This document shows positions 21,874 to 33,288 of a stretch of DNA of 64,000 bases, piece by piece. The stretch is taken from NCBI GenBank assembly GCA_000727475.1, contig KL647289.1, forward strand, positions 223,700 to 287,699. The letters are read 5' to 3'. A program made the position numbers and the translations under genes. Source of the stretch: Sarcocystis neurona (taxonomy: Eukaryota; Apicomplexa; Conoidasida; Eucoccidiorida; Sarcocystidae). Position 1 is the stretch's first letter; each line of letters opens with the position of its first letter. The notes below the pieces were generated by a model that searched no databases, was not told the origin of the DNA, and saw nothing but the letters and a program-made list of their open reading frames with translations.

Positions 21874-24800
21874 TTAGGCCGTCGTGACCAGTCGGAGTGC
21901 GTCTTGTAAGGCTGTCGTATAATGATTGACCGCCTGAACAATGTCATCGTCTGCACTTTCCCGGGCCTGTATTTATCAGGTAGATCCATAGGCAGGTAGA
22001 AGGCATACCAAGGTAGTGGAAAAAAACAGAAAAAACGAAGTCTGTGGCTTCAGTGAGGGCAAGCCCAGATACAAACAAAAGGTACACACGAGCCTGCACG
22101 AGCACTTTCATCCCAGTACATTATTAGCACACGACTCAGCAACGGCGATCCTTCCACGTAGAGACCTGGAAATGCAGGCCTGTGTTCTAGAACTGTAGCC
22201 AAATTGCAAAAGCACCTGCACCACTCTATTCGATTCGGACCGTGCTCCAGGGTCCTCTTGTCTGCGACGCCTGAAAAGACTTACTTGTGACTCGAGTATC
22301 AAGCCGTTTTTCAAGGCGGCAATTTCCTCTAAAGCAAACGTCTGAAACTTTTCCTCATTCCGTTCCCTAGTCCGCTTTGCCTCCTCTAATTCTTCGTGAG
22401 CCTGCTCGTACTTCTGGTCACGTGCATTCTGCAACAAGTGCATCCGCCAATCTAGAATCGCGTTGCGTTGAAGGAGTTCTTTGCCCCTACGCAGGCTAAT
22501 AAGTTTCCGTACATGTAGAAACTTGCAGGCAGACAAAGCAAAGGCGTGCACATCTCTGAATTCAATTTGTGTAGTCTCCCACGCAGAGACCTTCACAGGT
22601 CGCGTCTCTGCGCACATTAAAAATGAGACGGCCTCCCGACCACGCTTGCTTGCCACGTAGCACACGCGTCTAATAAGGGGAAATTCTGGTGGCATAAACT
22701 ACCAGCTTACTTTTTCACTTTCAAACCTTCCTTCTGTTCGACTTTCGAGTTCTCCTAATCTCTTGGCAAGCTGAAGTTCGCGTTCTTGTCGAAGTTGGCT
22801 GTCGCTATCCATTGATGCCTGCACGCGAATGGAGCGTTCTGAAATGCTCTCACCTACATGCGGAAATACGTGGCTGTGATTAACCTCGCTTGTACGTGTA
22901 TATCCACGTGTATGCTTTCTCCCATTAACCTCTACCTGCAAGGCTGACCAACGGCCTCTTTTGAAAAGTCGCACGTCCTCTCACGTTGCTACCGCTTCCG
23001 CGAAGAAGTAATTTCTACGTCTGGTCTTCTATACTTTACACAGAATGTCTCTTTCGATCTATTGACTTGTAAGCGTAGTTTCGACCTCACGGAAGCATAG
23101 AGTTCGACTGTTACATGTGCTCCAGAGTTCACGTGCTGCCTCTTTTTGATAGCGCTGTCCACACCACTGTTATGGACGAGCGTGTGTTCCGCTTCTACTC
23201 TCCTATTATTGTGATGCATTTCTTCCCGTGTCAATCACACGTGCAACAACACTGGCCTTTACGCATTCCCCGAGGAGTTCAACTTATGCCGTACTTTTAG
23301 GCTTGATATTTCTTTTGTCATAAAGTTGTTCCTTTCATCCATTTCTCTCGCTTGTTTCTCTTTTTCTACAGCAAACTCCTTCTCGACCACCGACAAACGT
23401 TCATTCAGCGCGTCGATCGCACACTGCAGCTGTTCAAACCTTTCGACGAAAACCGAGGACAGTTTGTCTTGCAAGCCAAGCAGTTGGCTTTCGAACATCT
23501 GAGGACAACACAGATTCAGGAGTTGTTATTATTGCGCAGCGAGAGCCTCTTTGAGGTGCACCCTTCACTGCAAAATTTGACGAGTTTAGCACTTAGGGAA
23601 GAAGCACCAAACGTTATTGTAAGTAATGTTGTTGTTGTCTTAGATCTTCGTCATGTGATACATTAGTGTAGAGGATTAAAGTGTGGTTACAAACAAAGTG
23701 CATCGTGCGTAGTTATCGAACGTTGTTCATCCCCTCAGTTTTTTTTATCTGTGTAAAGAAACAGACAGGCTACTGGAATGTTTTGCAACCGACGAGCAGA
23801 AATGTGCAACTTGCTGCCAGCAGGTTACAGTATGTACCACGACCGTTACAAAGTCACCTCCCGTAAGCTGAGAAGCCATCTTCTGGTTGAAATGTAGGCA
23901 GCAGGTCCACGTTGTCAATGCAGTAGGCACATTCCAACGTCCACACGCGTGTGTGCACACAGTTGTACAAGGATGTTCGTCTGTCACAAGCGCAGGCTAC
24001 AAACCCGAGTCAGTTATTTTCCTGCACTTCTACAATCCACGTGCATAAGCTAGGAGTCTTCATTTACAAAGATTCCCAGCATCCTAGCGTTCTTGGCTGT
24101 GAAACACCGTGTGACATTGCTGCACGGAGATGATACAACGCTGCACTAGGAAGGCCACATTCGCGGCCGCTACGGTACATACGTCGACTTCTGCCGCACT
24201 TCAGGAGCATTCCGGTGCAGTCATTCTGACGCCCGCGTCAGATAAGTCCTCCAATGTTGCTGCTGCTGGGCATGTTTAGAATTTATCTGATCAGGGAAGT
24301 ACACTGCCGTGTGGTATTGTAAAGCGTCCTCTCCAGGACAACAACACGCGACGGGGGAATACATACGAATATAAACAAAGGCGTACGTAACTTGACGCAG
24401 CATATTTACCTAAGTTAGAAGTCACAAGCGCAGAGATGGACACACGAGGGAGGGCGGGAAGCACGGTACAGATGGCGTGGTAGCATCTTCAGGTGGATTT
24501 CGTCAGCCCTTTAACTTGACTACCAGGGTACGCTCCGACGCTCCGACCCGCGCGTGGATCAAAACAAGTAAAGTTGCACCCATCCTTCTACGTACATGCA
24601 GTTACATGTCTACGTGTATATATCTATGGACACATACATATACATACGAGCATGTACACCTGCCCAAGTACACGAGCACTCCCATGTGTACACGTGTGTA
24701 CAGTGTACTTACACTGGTACAGAGGCCCAGAGTACATACGTGTTTGCTACAGAGGTTCTCACCGCCTGCAGGGCTTTGTTCGCTTCCACTCTCCTTTTGA

Positions 24801-25026
24801 CCTCAGCATTGAGGGTTTTTTCGAGTTTTGCAATGGCTTCCTTGATTGCGATGACTCTGCCCTCTTCGCTCTCTCGTCTTTGTTTTGCTTCTGTTTCCAT
24901 CTGCTTCTCGAAGCCGTGAATTCTCTCACTGAGGACAGCCAGTTTGGACCTCGTGGACTGAGCCGAAAAGGCGCTGTCCGTCGCGATCTCTAGGGCTGTC
25001 TTCGTCTGTGGAAGATGATGGTCCAT
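21874..25026 (-). CDS. SFA: SF-assemblin (striated fibre assemblin / beta-giardin family)
   Basis: Five exons, all joined in phase 0, give a complete 270-residue protein: 25026-24763, 23498-23295, 22818-22711, 22428-22285 and 21966-21874 (stop). Donors are GTGAGA, GTACGG, GTAAGC and GTAAGT; acceptors are CCTCAG, GTGCAG, TTGCAG and ATACAG. The order of motifs is that of SF-assemblin: a short polar head, SKLAVLSERIHGFEKQ, EEGRVIAIKEAIAKLEKTLN, EVKRRVEANKALQAMFESQL across the exon 1/2 junction, continuous heptads, and the C-terminal DDDIVQAVNHYTTALQDALR signature. The length matches the family (about 270-285). In Toxoplasma, SFA proteins form the fibre linking the centrosome to the apical complex of each daughter bud and are needed for budding; a matching role here is inferred. 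Which paralogue (SFA2 or SFA3) cannot be told by eye. Confidence 0.92.
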
Positions 25027-27735
25027 TTTCTCTTGTGAAAAGAACAGAAGCGTAACACTGAATCCAGTCCCCGCAATAAAGATCTAAATATCTCTATGTG
25101 CGTCAGTTTATATGTGTAAATTTCGTACTAGCTGTATAGAGCTAGATCGAACAACGATATTACAGAAAATGTCCCTGACTTAGTGTACATTTGAACAGTA
25201 CTCGCACTTGAACGGTTCTATTACCGCGAGAATTCCCGTACCAATATCCTCGTACCGACTCATGTCAAAGTGGTTTCACATCATTATCACGTGCATGACG
25301 TGTCGGAGGGATCATACACGAGTAGCCGTACGGACGGTATACGCGTACTGCGTTCGGTCGTACAATTCTTCTAGGAGCCGTATCGATGGCACAGCTGTAC
25401 CTATATGTGTGGACACGTACAAGGGGCGGTGGGATGCCGGTCGGAATAATTAGTCTTATACTCGTGTTGAGGGGCTCGTGCCGATAACCGATAACAGGCC
25501 TCGTCCTCTTCTTGCAAAAGTCATAGACGGCAGGAAACGTTTAAACGACCGATGGGATACCGGTAGGAATAATGAGTCTTACACTCGTGTTGCGGGAGTC
25601 ACGCTGGTAAAAGGTCATGTCCTTTTCTTGCAAAAATCAGAGCACTATGGCGTGTCACCGTACAAAGAAGAGGCTTGCGTTGCACTCAATGTTAAAAAAG
25701 CGAGACTTCCTTTCCCATGCAAAGTCAGACCGTGTTGTGCAGTGTCTAGAGGTGAGATGTATCCGGTAGTCTTCACTTTTCTGTCAAACCGAAACAACTG
25801 GGTCCTCCGGCCCTCCCTCTCTCGCCGGATGTGTAACAGCTTCCGGAGGCTGAGACATCTCAGGGGACACGCCGGTGGTAAACAGGGCAATCAAATGGCG
25901 ACATATAAGGAAATAACCGTTGTCGCCTGACTTTAAAAATACACTGGTTGTTGTGGCAGACGGAGTCTGATGTAAAGATATATAGAAGCATAGCGTACAG
26001 ATGACCGCGAAGCACACTCGTCACACGGAGATGCTAGTGCGGCCGTGGTGGGTGAGCTCGGTCAACGAACGCACGACACCAAGACAGATGCGAGCAAGTT
26101 CACAGACAAGAGAGACGGGAAAAGAGGAGAGGAAACGAAAGAAGGTCAATTAGACTGCTAATAATAAATCTTGTTAGAGCATCTACATGCGTCGTATGCA
26201 GTGGGAAAACGCGTTATCACCCGGGTGTGCTGTCTCAAAGACATCAGGTCCGCGAATCTAGCGTAGTAGACAAGCGCCCGCGACCACCAGTCGTCTCTCA
26301 ACAGCTACTGTTCCGTCAGCATACGGTGCAGAACATCTACTAAGAGCTCGGATTTTACTGAAGACACCAGAAAAGGTGAAAATATATGTCTTCCCGGGGT
26401 CGTCCACAATTGTGTGGACTGCACGGACAACGGTGAGCTCGTTCACAGGTGAAAAAGTCGTAGAGGCGTGTGTGCTGTCCACACCGCACCATCGTTCACG
26501 AGTGGACCTGATGGCATGGCGGAAAGTGGCACTGATCTTACAACGAACTGCGTTACACATACATACATGGACGCATATATATGTGTATGAGTATGTACGT
26601 GTGTAGGTAACATTGGTCGTAGGGTCGTCTGGCGCGTGTCACTCCCGTCGTACCTCCTGACTGCTTCTTCCTATGCTGTGCACGAAAGTGTGCCTCTTAA
26701 AGTTGCAACATCGCCAATTGATTTTGCTTGACTCTGCCTTTCTTCTTAGATGAGGTCTTGATGGTGGCAAACCCTACAATGCTGCATCCGCCACTACATT
26801 GCTATTGTAGTAGTGCTACCACTAACCTAGCGACTGCCGGCGCTCGTTCCCTTGCGCTGCCGCTGCCGTCGTTGCTCAATAGCTGGTAGTTTGCTCTGTT
26901 CATGCCTGAATGTCGTTGACTCGATTGACTTGTCTTTCCGACTTGCCGATGTTAAAGCCACCATTCCAGCAGAACTCAAAATTGCGTATAGCATAGGTAC
27001 ATGAAGCGGTACCACCGGTGCAGGTAGGACTGCCCCCTAGCCCGGGGCTTGGCGACGCACCTCCACATCAGTTGCAATAATCTACGGCATACGCTACCCT
27101 TCCTAAGTATGACTGCGCCAAAAGAAAGGGTGAAATGCGAAGGTTCAGTTAAGCGTGTGTGAAATGCTAAAGCAGTAAACTACAAAGCGAGATCGTGCGC
27201 TAAAAAGGATGCATCGGGCGCCGCTAGCTGAACTGCGTAGTACCGGCAGCGCTACCACAACACGCCATCGTCCTTCATGATGATGTGGCCTGATTCTGCC
27301 GTACAAATACATATGCCCAGGGTGCGTCGAAGTAAAGTTGTTGTTAGCATACTGAAAGTGTGTACGCTATGCAAGATTTCGCGGAGAGAACCCACCGCGC
27401 GTCATCGTGTGCCCCCCCGTAGCATATGTATGCTTGCGTGGACACGGTGCTACAAGGCACACACCACCGAGAGCACGCCTCTCTCTTACCGATCACGCGT
27501 GTGTAACGAGTGACGTATCACCGGAGGAAGGAAGGTGGCAAAGACCTTACCAGTCTGGCTCAAACTGCGACAGGACAGCGGATCACGAACAACGAAATTC
27601 CCTGTAATATGTCGTGTGCGCCCTCCACCATAACTGAGAAAACCGGGTCGTGGTGTTTAAGTGACGTTTTCCCTATGCTGCGTGTCGTGGGGTTACGAAA
27701 CAAACATCACAGCGTACTGTTGGAAAAGGGGAATT
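25027..27735. other. Region without a supported gene, contains a tandem duplication
   Basis: 2.7 kb upstream of the SF-assemblin start. A diverged direct duplication lies at about 25427-25665 (separate entry). Plus-strand frames at 25.48-25.93 kb and 27.28-27.79 kb are the longest but have no recognised similarity or clear splice context. TA/TATG microsatellite is limited to a short patch near 26.57 kb. Confidence 0.4.
25427..25665. repeat. Diverged ~120-bp tandem duplication
   Basis: Copy 1 starts CGGTGGGATGCCGGTCGG at 25427 and copy 2 starts CGATGGGATACCGGTAGG at 25550. Both continue through GAATAATNAGTCTTANACTCG, a middle part that differs by small indels, and end with a TCTTGCAAAA block (25510 and 25626). 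Period is 116-123 bp. Confidence 0.8.
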
Positions 27736-28344
27736 TTATCTGTCATACTTCTTGTTTGATCCTTGCCAAACTTCCCTCTCACCTTTGCTAAAGCGATTTC
27801 TCTGCTTTTGGCCCCTTTCCTCTCGCGCACATTCATTTTTGCTTCTCAGAATGGTGCATGCACGTTGCGTCACCTTGTCTGAGATGGAGGCTTTTATTCG
27901 CCCTTTAATCGGGGGGTTCTGGGCTACTCTGACTTGACAAACATCGGTGTGACCGACGGGAGTGTTTTTCACCGCAAAGTCGTAAGTTGTCTTTACTTCT
28001 CTGAGGCGCGTTGGCACTTCGCGTTGGACGTTACCATGATACATGGAGCACGTCTGCGATGATACTGGCTGAATATGCGGGTACACTTCGTAATCCAGCA
28101 CCTCGTAATGGACTGAGGCGTACAATTTTACGTCTTCCGAGTAGCAGAGAAAGATAGCTTGACGGAGGGGCTTCGGACGGTCTTTGGTCTGAGTGTACGT
28201 GTTCCTCCTCGTAGATCTTCTAACGCGCGCCGTCACGACCACAGGTGAAACAAGGCGTGAGCATCTCCACGTTGCAGGTGTCTGCGCGTTTTTCGATGAG
28301 CCCTGTAAATACATTGACATGCGTGTCCGAACACGCCTAAACAT
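27736..28344 (-). other. Possible exon in minus-strand open frame
   Basis: The frame is open for 202 codons, but only the middle (about 28155 to 27997) looks like protein: AIFLCYSEDVKLYASVHYEV and a following Tyr/Cys-containing stretch, ending at GAA|GTAAAG. The flanks are Arg/Thr-rich and probably not coding. No family recognised; it lies head-to-head with the signal-peptide frame at 28606. Confidence 0.25.
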
Positions 28345-28605
28345 TCATATATCCGGCCATCCGCGCCTACCTGTTTCCATGTCGTGCAGGAGTGAATATA
28401 CGCGTGGAAGGGGTTCACGGATTATTGCCGCTAGCTGTCCGTGTTCCACTGTAGCGGGAATTGCGACATTTCATATTTGTGACAATAATTCGCGCATTTC
28501 GTCCCGCTCACCTCTTTCTGAGCGTTACTCCGTTCTTTTTCCTGTTCTTCATGTTCTCCTCCCCGTCCCCATTTTTACAAGACTACGTTTTGTAGTAGTC
28601 GTGAG

Positions 28606-28929
28606 ATGAAGCGTGCTTCTGCTGGATGGAGGACGATATTAAATCTCGTGTGGCTCATCAGTTTTTCGGCACCCTCCATGCTTCCAGCGACGGCTGCCAA
28701 CACTGATATCCTGCACTACCGTGGAATCCGCGTAGTAGACGTGGTTGTCTTTCTTCCGCTTGATACAAACGGAAAAAATCGCCTTCGTGGGTTCCAGAGT
28801 GACAGAACTTATCTATTTACCACTGCTCAGTGCCCGTACTTGAATACAGAGACGGCCCACTGTGGACCACCAGAAAAGAGGCACCGGGCACGGGCCTCTC
28901 GTATATGTAAGATGACAGCAGTGTGGTAG
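28606..28929 (+). CDS. Signal-peptide-bearing first exon or small secreted protein
   Basis: An ATG at 28606 (GTGAGATGAAG) opens a frame whose first ~30 residues are a good signal peptide (basic MKRASAGWR, then hydrophobic ILNLVWLISFS, Ala-rich end). The following ~40 residues (YRGIRVVDVVVFLPLDTNG) look folded. The frame then degenerates, so splicing out of this exon between about 28805 and 28835 is likely, but no donor stands out. No family recognised. Confidence 0.35.
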   Translation: MKRASAGWRTILNLVWLISFSAPSMLPATAANTDILHYRGIRVVDVVVFLPLDTNGKNRLRGFQSDRTYLFTTAQCPYLNTETAHCGPPEKRHRARASRICKMTAVW

Positions 28930-29245
28930 CTGTCGTATTTATACACATACGTATATGTAGGATGGGTTGCCCTGCGGACTGAATATAGTGAACTTCGTGA
29001 GGACAGTTGGCAGTGCTCGCTTTTGTTGCTTGACTAGTGACTAGGGAGCCGGGCTGCAAAGAGGAGGACAGGGCTACCGCTGCCGTTTTCATCCGGGTAA
29101 TTTGCTGCTGCCGTGGGTGTGACGGGTGATTTCTACAAATGTTGCAAAGTTCTCAAAGGGCTACGGTCCTGTGCACAGGCCGGAGCGGCCCCCGTGTCCC
29201 TGGATGAAAAGAGAGAAGACGCTGCCGACGTCCCTGTCTGTTCAG

Positions 29246-29440
29246 CATCCATACGACAGGGATGTGGACAAGTATGGAAGCGTCAACACTCACAGACGGG
29301 AAATGGAAGAGCAAATCGTTTCTACAACCTCGCGTGCGCTTCGAGAACGCCTTGCTGCTGCTCCAGCCGAATCAACAGAGGAGCCTTCTGCTGAACAAGG
29401 CCGCCATCTCTCTCGGGAGGGCGCCGCGACTTTGACGCAG
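29246..29440 (+). other. Candidate internal exon, 65 codons
   Basis: A pyrimidine-rich CCTGTCTGTTCAG acceptor and a CAG|GTTTGT donor bound exactly 65 codons in phase 0. They code a hydrophilic helical segment (NTHRREMEEQIVSTTSRALR, then an Ala/Glu-rich stretch). It may belong to the same gene as the signal-peptide exon at 28606. No family recognised. Confidence 0.35.
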
Positions 29441-30750
29441 GTTTGTGTATAGCGACTTTACTGCGTCAAGCATGACCTCTCTTCCGGCGAACCCTCAGCA
29501 CACATCCGTATACACCGACCTTGTCTAGCATTTTTAGGGCAGCGAACGGACGTAGGTGTAGTAATAACGTCTGCGCGAGTGAAAAGAAACGCTTCCACAT
29601 AAACACGTGGCAAACGGACACGACGTGCGCATTTTTGTCCTCTGCGAGTGTGTGGACGTGTGGAAAAAAAGCAGACGCACCACGTCTTTCTGCTGCAGAG
29701 ATCATCGATATGAAGGTACCTGTTTTTTTGTGCCAGTGTCCACATACAGCTGTGGACTACGGATATGCCGTACGCGTACGTGCACGTCGGAGTGTTCTGC
29801 TGGTCTAATTTTTATCAAGTCTCTTTTTTCTCTGCTCCTCTCTCTCGTTCTGTCTCTGTATCTGCGCACATGTGCAATCCTTCTCTGTATCCTCTCGTAT
29901 TTATGTATCTAAACGAAGAAAACTCACACTTGTATTTATCTGCATGTATGGAGGTGTACAGATATAGGGATATATGCAGAAAGATGTACCGCTGGGGGTC
30001 GCACTCAGAGATGGCGAGGCTGGATTGACTGCTCGTCTTTCCGCGAGTACGTGGTCTTTTTCACGAGGTACTTCGTGTAAAAAGAAGGACTTCTTCGTCG
30101 AGGAAAATCCTGTTACGAAGCATGTTCAACCGTTCCACTGTCAATTTCGATAGAACCCCGTCTTCCTTCTGCGCAGAAAAAAACAGAATAAAAGGACTGA
30201 AGACGCTGAAGAGTGCCCCCGTCTGTCGTGACGAGCGGCGCAAATACAGCAGCCAGGACATTTTCGCTCTGTCTCTGTCCCTCTACCTCTCTGTATACAC
30301 CCACATATGTGTACAGAGGTGTAGTGCCGCTTCAAGTGGGTCTAGCTGTTTTGGCTGTCTATATCTTCGTTCCTGTGTCTGCTTAAAGCGCTAGTCTTCC
30401 TTCAGACTGATCTGTTCTGCTTTGCTCTCACTTTTTCCTGCGCACACGTCGACTTCTTTCTGCGCTTCTGCGCGGGGGGAAGGCTTCTGCCTCATTCGTG
30501 TTGTGCTGCCACAGCCTTCGCACAGAGACGGTGCTCTCTCTCGTTTCTGCCAACTTTATCTCTTCCGCGAAAAACGCCTTTTTTCTTCCGTCGAGGTCGC
30601 CGTGCGCGGCCGGACCTTCAACCGAACAGCACACGTCGATTAGGAATAGATCGCCGGAAATTCTGCTTTTTGTCGTAAATAAAGAGTCTTCTTCACCTCA
30701 GACGCAGACCACCCTACAAAAGTACGCTGGCGCTGCTGCTGCAGTGGGTG

Positions 30751-30849
30751 CAGCTGCTGTGTTCTGGGCAGCTGCTGTGTTCTGGGCAGCTGCTGTGTTG
30801 TGGCCAGCTGCTGTGTTGTGGCCAGCTGCTGTGTTGTGGGCAGCTGCCG
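30751..30849. repeat. 18-bp minisatellite, about 5.5 copies
   Basis: Unit CAGCTGCTGTGTTCTGGG, with a GTTGTGGC variant in the later copies and a degenerate last copy. It reads as AAAVFWA or AAAVLWP in one frame, but the surrounding frame is short and unsupported, so a coding role is unlikely. Confidence 0.85.
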
Positions 30850-31766
30850 CTGTCTAGGTCCGTCCCGTGTCTCGCTCCTCCAGGGATACTTGTTGAGGCA
30901 CGCACCGGTATACATACGTGTAGAAAATATACACATACACACATAGATATAGATATACAGTGTGAATGTTGGTAGTGAACTCCTGCGGCTCAAAATGCAT
31001 ACGTCCCTGTATATGTATGTATCCTCCTTCGTATTTATGTAAGCGTAGCCATACATACAAACGTACATAGCATATACCTGTTTCCACCAGCATACGTGCA
31101 TTTACGCAGTTTTGTGGTGGGTCCACATACGTGTGAAGACGCCAGAAGGACGTTTGCGTAGGTATTTTCCCCCAAGCGCGTACGTTCTCCTACCTTCTTT
31201 TTGTGGGTCCTCAAATTCTGTTTCTTCGAACATTTGTCTGCCGAGGCTTCTTCGTTTCTCTTTCTCTCTGCTTCTCTGTTGTTCTCGCTTCCCCGGCTTC
31301 TCTCGCTCGTTCGTGCTTTCCCGGCTTCTCTATCTTCAGCGGACGTTTATTTTGTTTTTTCCTTTTCTCTCTGGCCAGTATCCTTTGCAGAGAGAGAAGA
31401 ACTTGAATTTGCTGTAATTCTGCTGAGTTCCCGTGCCCGCAGACGGAGACGGCGGGGCTGCCTGAGGCTGGGAAGCCGCAAGCGAGACGTGCGTCGGGCG
31501 GAGACGAAACAAGAAGAGTAGCAGCCCGGCGCCCGTGCAGCAGCGAAGAAAACGACTTGCTGCAGTCCCTAGACTCGTATTTCACAGTCACAGCATATCC
31601 TCCCGCTTCTTTTGCATCTCTCTGTGAATACGCCCACGGCTATTGCTACGGAGAAGAAAACTCTGTCCAAAGAAGACTCGGTAAGTGACACTTCTGTCCG
31701 TATCTTGAGCAGCTTTGGCCGTCTCGTTTTCCTTTTGTCTTGCGCTTCTGCCATAGGATCCATACA

Positions 31767-32447
31767 TATGGATTTCCACGCTTGTTTATACATAAACATA
31801 TGTACGTATATGGGTGTGTGTGCAGAGATATACACGTAACACCCTGCTACGACTTGGTCGCTTTCTATTTATTCTTCGATTTCACTGGGAAGCCGTTCAT
31901 TTCTCGTTCTCTCTCTCCGTTCCCTTGTCGGCCGGGTCTGCTGCGCAACGAGAAACTGCAACACTTCCCAGAACCTTCGCTGGGACTTACAACATTTCCC
32001 CCTACCTCTTCTCCTGCTTTCTCTTTCTCTAGCACTTCGAACCGATGTAGACGTAGATTTATTCACTTGTATTAATGCACACATGTATACGCACAGGTGT
32101 ATACGCACACATACATACACCGGCGACTTATTTCTTGGTCTTTCTCCGGTCCTCCCTTACGACTTTCTTTCAGTCTGTTTCTCTCTTCAAATTCACGCAG
32201 GCAGAAAAAACTCGGCGACTCGCATCTTCGTCGTTCTCAGTCACCACCTTATCTGCTTGTGTCTTCGATATTCTTCCATAATTGCTGGGCGACATACTAA
32301 CACGTGAAGGTTTCTTCCTGCCGCCGTCGCTAACCCGTCCCGGCCCCCCCCCCCCTGACCAGAGCAGCAGGGTGTTACGTGTATATCTCTTCACACACCC
32401 ATATACGTACATATGTATATGTATAAACAAGCGTGGAGATCCATATC
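31767..32447. repeat. Inverted repeat, ~82-bp arms about 520 bp apart
   Basis: The left arm (31767-31848) contains TTCCACGCTTGTTTATACAT and ends ACACGTAACACCCTGCT. The right arm (32366-32447) begins AGCAGGGTGTTACGTGT and contains ATGTATAAACAAGCGTGGA. The arms are reverse complements with only a few mismatches over more than 80 bp. A partial third copy (GTATAAACAAGCATGGA) lies near 32475. The enclosed 520 bp is pyrimidine-rich and shows no open reading frame of note. Confidence 0.85.
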
Positions 32448-33250
32448 TATATATATATCTACGTATGCGTATATGTATAAACAAGCATGGACCACGGTGT
32501 ACCTATGTGTGCATACACATGTGTATATATATAAGCAAATAAATCTACATCTAAGGATTTGCGTATGTCGAAAGAAAGAACAGAGAGATACCTTTTAAAC
32601 TCATGTATGTCATGCAAATGTTCTCCGATGCGAACACATACATACACGTGTATATTTATACGCATGCGTGGACGTACGCTTGCAAACGTACTTTTGTATG
32701 TGGATATACACGTATACATATATATATATATATACATTCACATCTATATATATACATTTATATCTATATTTATACATTTATATCTACATGTATATATATA
32801 TATATATATTTATATCTATCTATCTACGTACATATATATATACGTTTATATATATATACACACATACACATTAATATCTATATATATGCCTATAGATGTG
32901 CATGTGTGAACAATTTACATATATTCATATGAATGAATAAGTGTATATATATATACACTTTACACATGTCCATATATATATATGCATATGTATTCTTTTA
33001 TATATATATATATCCATGTCCAGTTTATACGCGCACATCCATACCTATACACAGAAACCTATGTATGTATATAGATGCATCTATATACACGCATACACAT
33101 ATATATATATATATATTTTCATGTATGTACCTCTCTGTACATGTATATGTGCGTTTATGTTTATATGTATGCACATGTCTACATAGAAGTGTATGCCTGC
33201 ATCTCTATGTATAAACCTATATACATGAGCGCCACCGACGTATATACATA
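32400..33250. repeat. TA/TATG microsatellite block
   Basis: Almost uninterrupted TA, TATG and TATC runs. Frames here translate to meaningless Tyr/Ile repeats. Confidence 0.9.
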
Positions 33251-33288
33251 TAGGTGTGTTTAGGTCTGCCCACACGTATGTGTGCCGG

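Larger units (their letters stand above)
29441..33288. other. Repeat-rich upstream region of the TBC gene
   Basis: 3.8 kb with no supported exon. It holds an 18-bp minisatellite (30751-30849), a large inverted repeat (31767-31848 with 32366-32447), pyrimidine-rich tracts at 31.2-31.4 and 31.9-32.2 kb, an 11-C run near 32346, and dense TA/TATG microsatellite from about 32.4 to 33.25 kb. Extra 5' exons of the TBC gene could be hidden here. Confidence 0.45.

Noticed and set aside
22108..22695. Single 195-codon minus-strand gene
   Set aside because: It contains only SF-assemblin exon 4 (22428-22285); the rest is flanking intron, as shown by good splice sites and the family C-terminus at 21966-21874.
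30751..30849. CRISPR-like array
   Set aside because: Head-to-tail 18-bp units without spacers, in eukaryotic DNA: a minisatellite.
30498..30857. Ala/Val/Trp repeat protein
   Set aside because: The repeat is open in this frame, but there is no conserved flank and no splice link to the TBC gene.
32559..33263. Several frames of Tyr/Ile repeats
   Set aside because: Direct translation of TA/TATG microsatellite; no real protein sequence.
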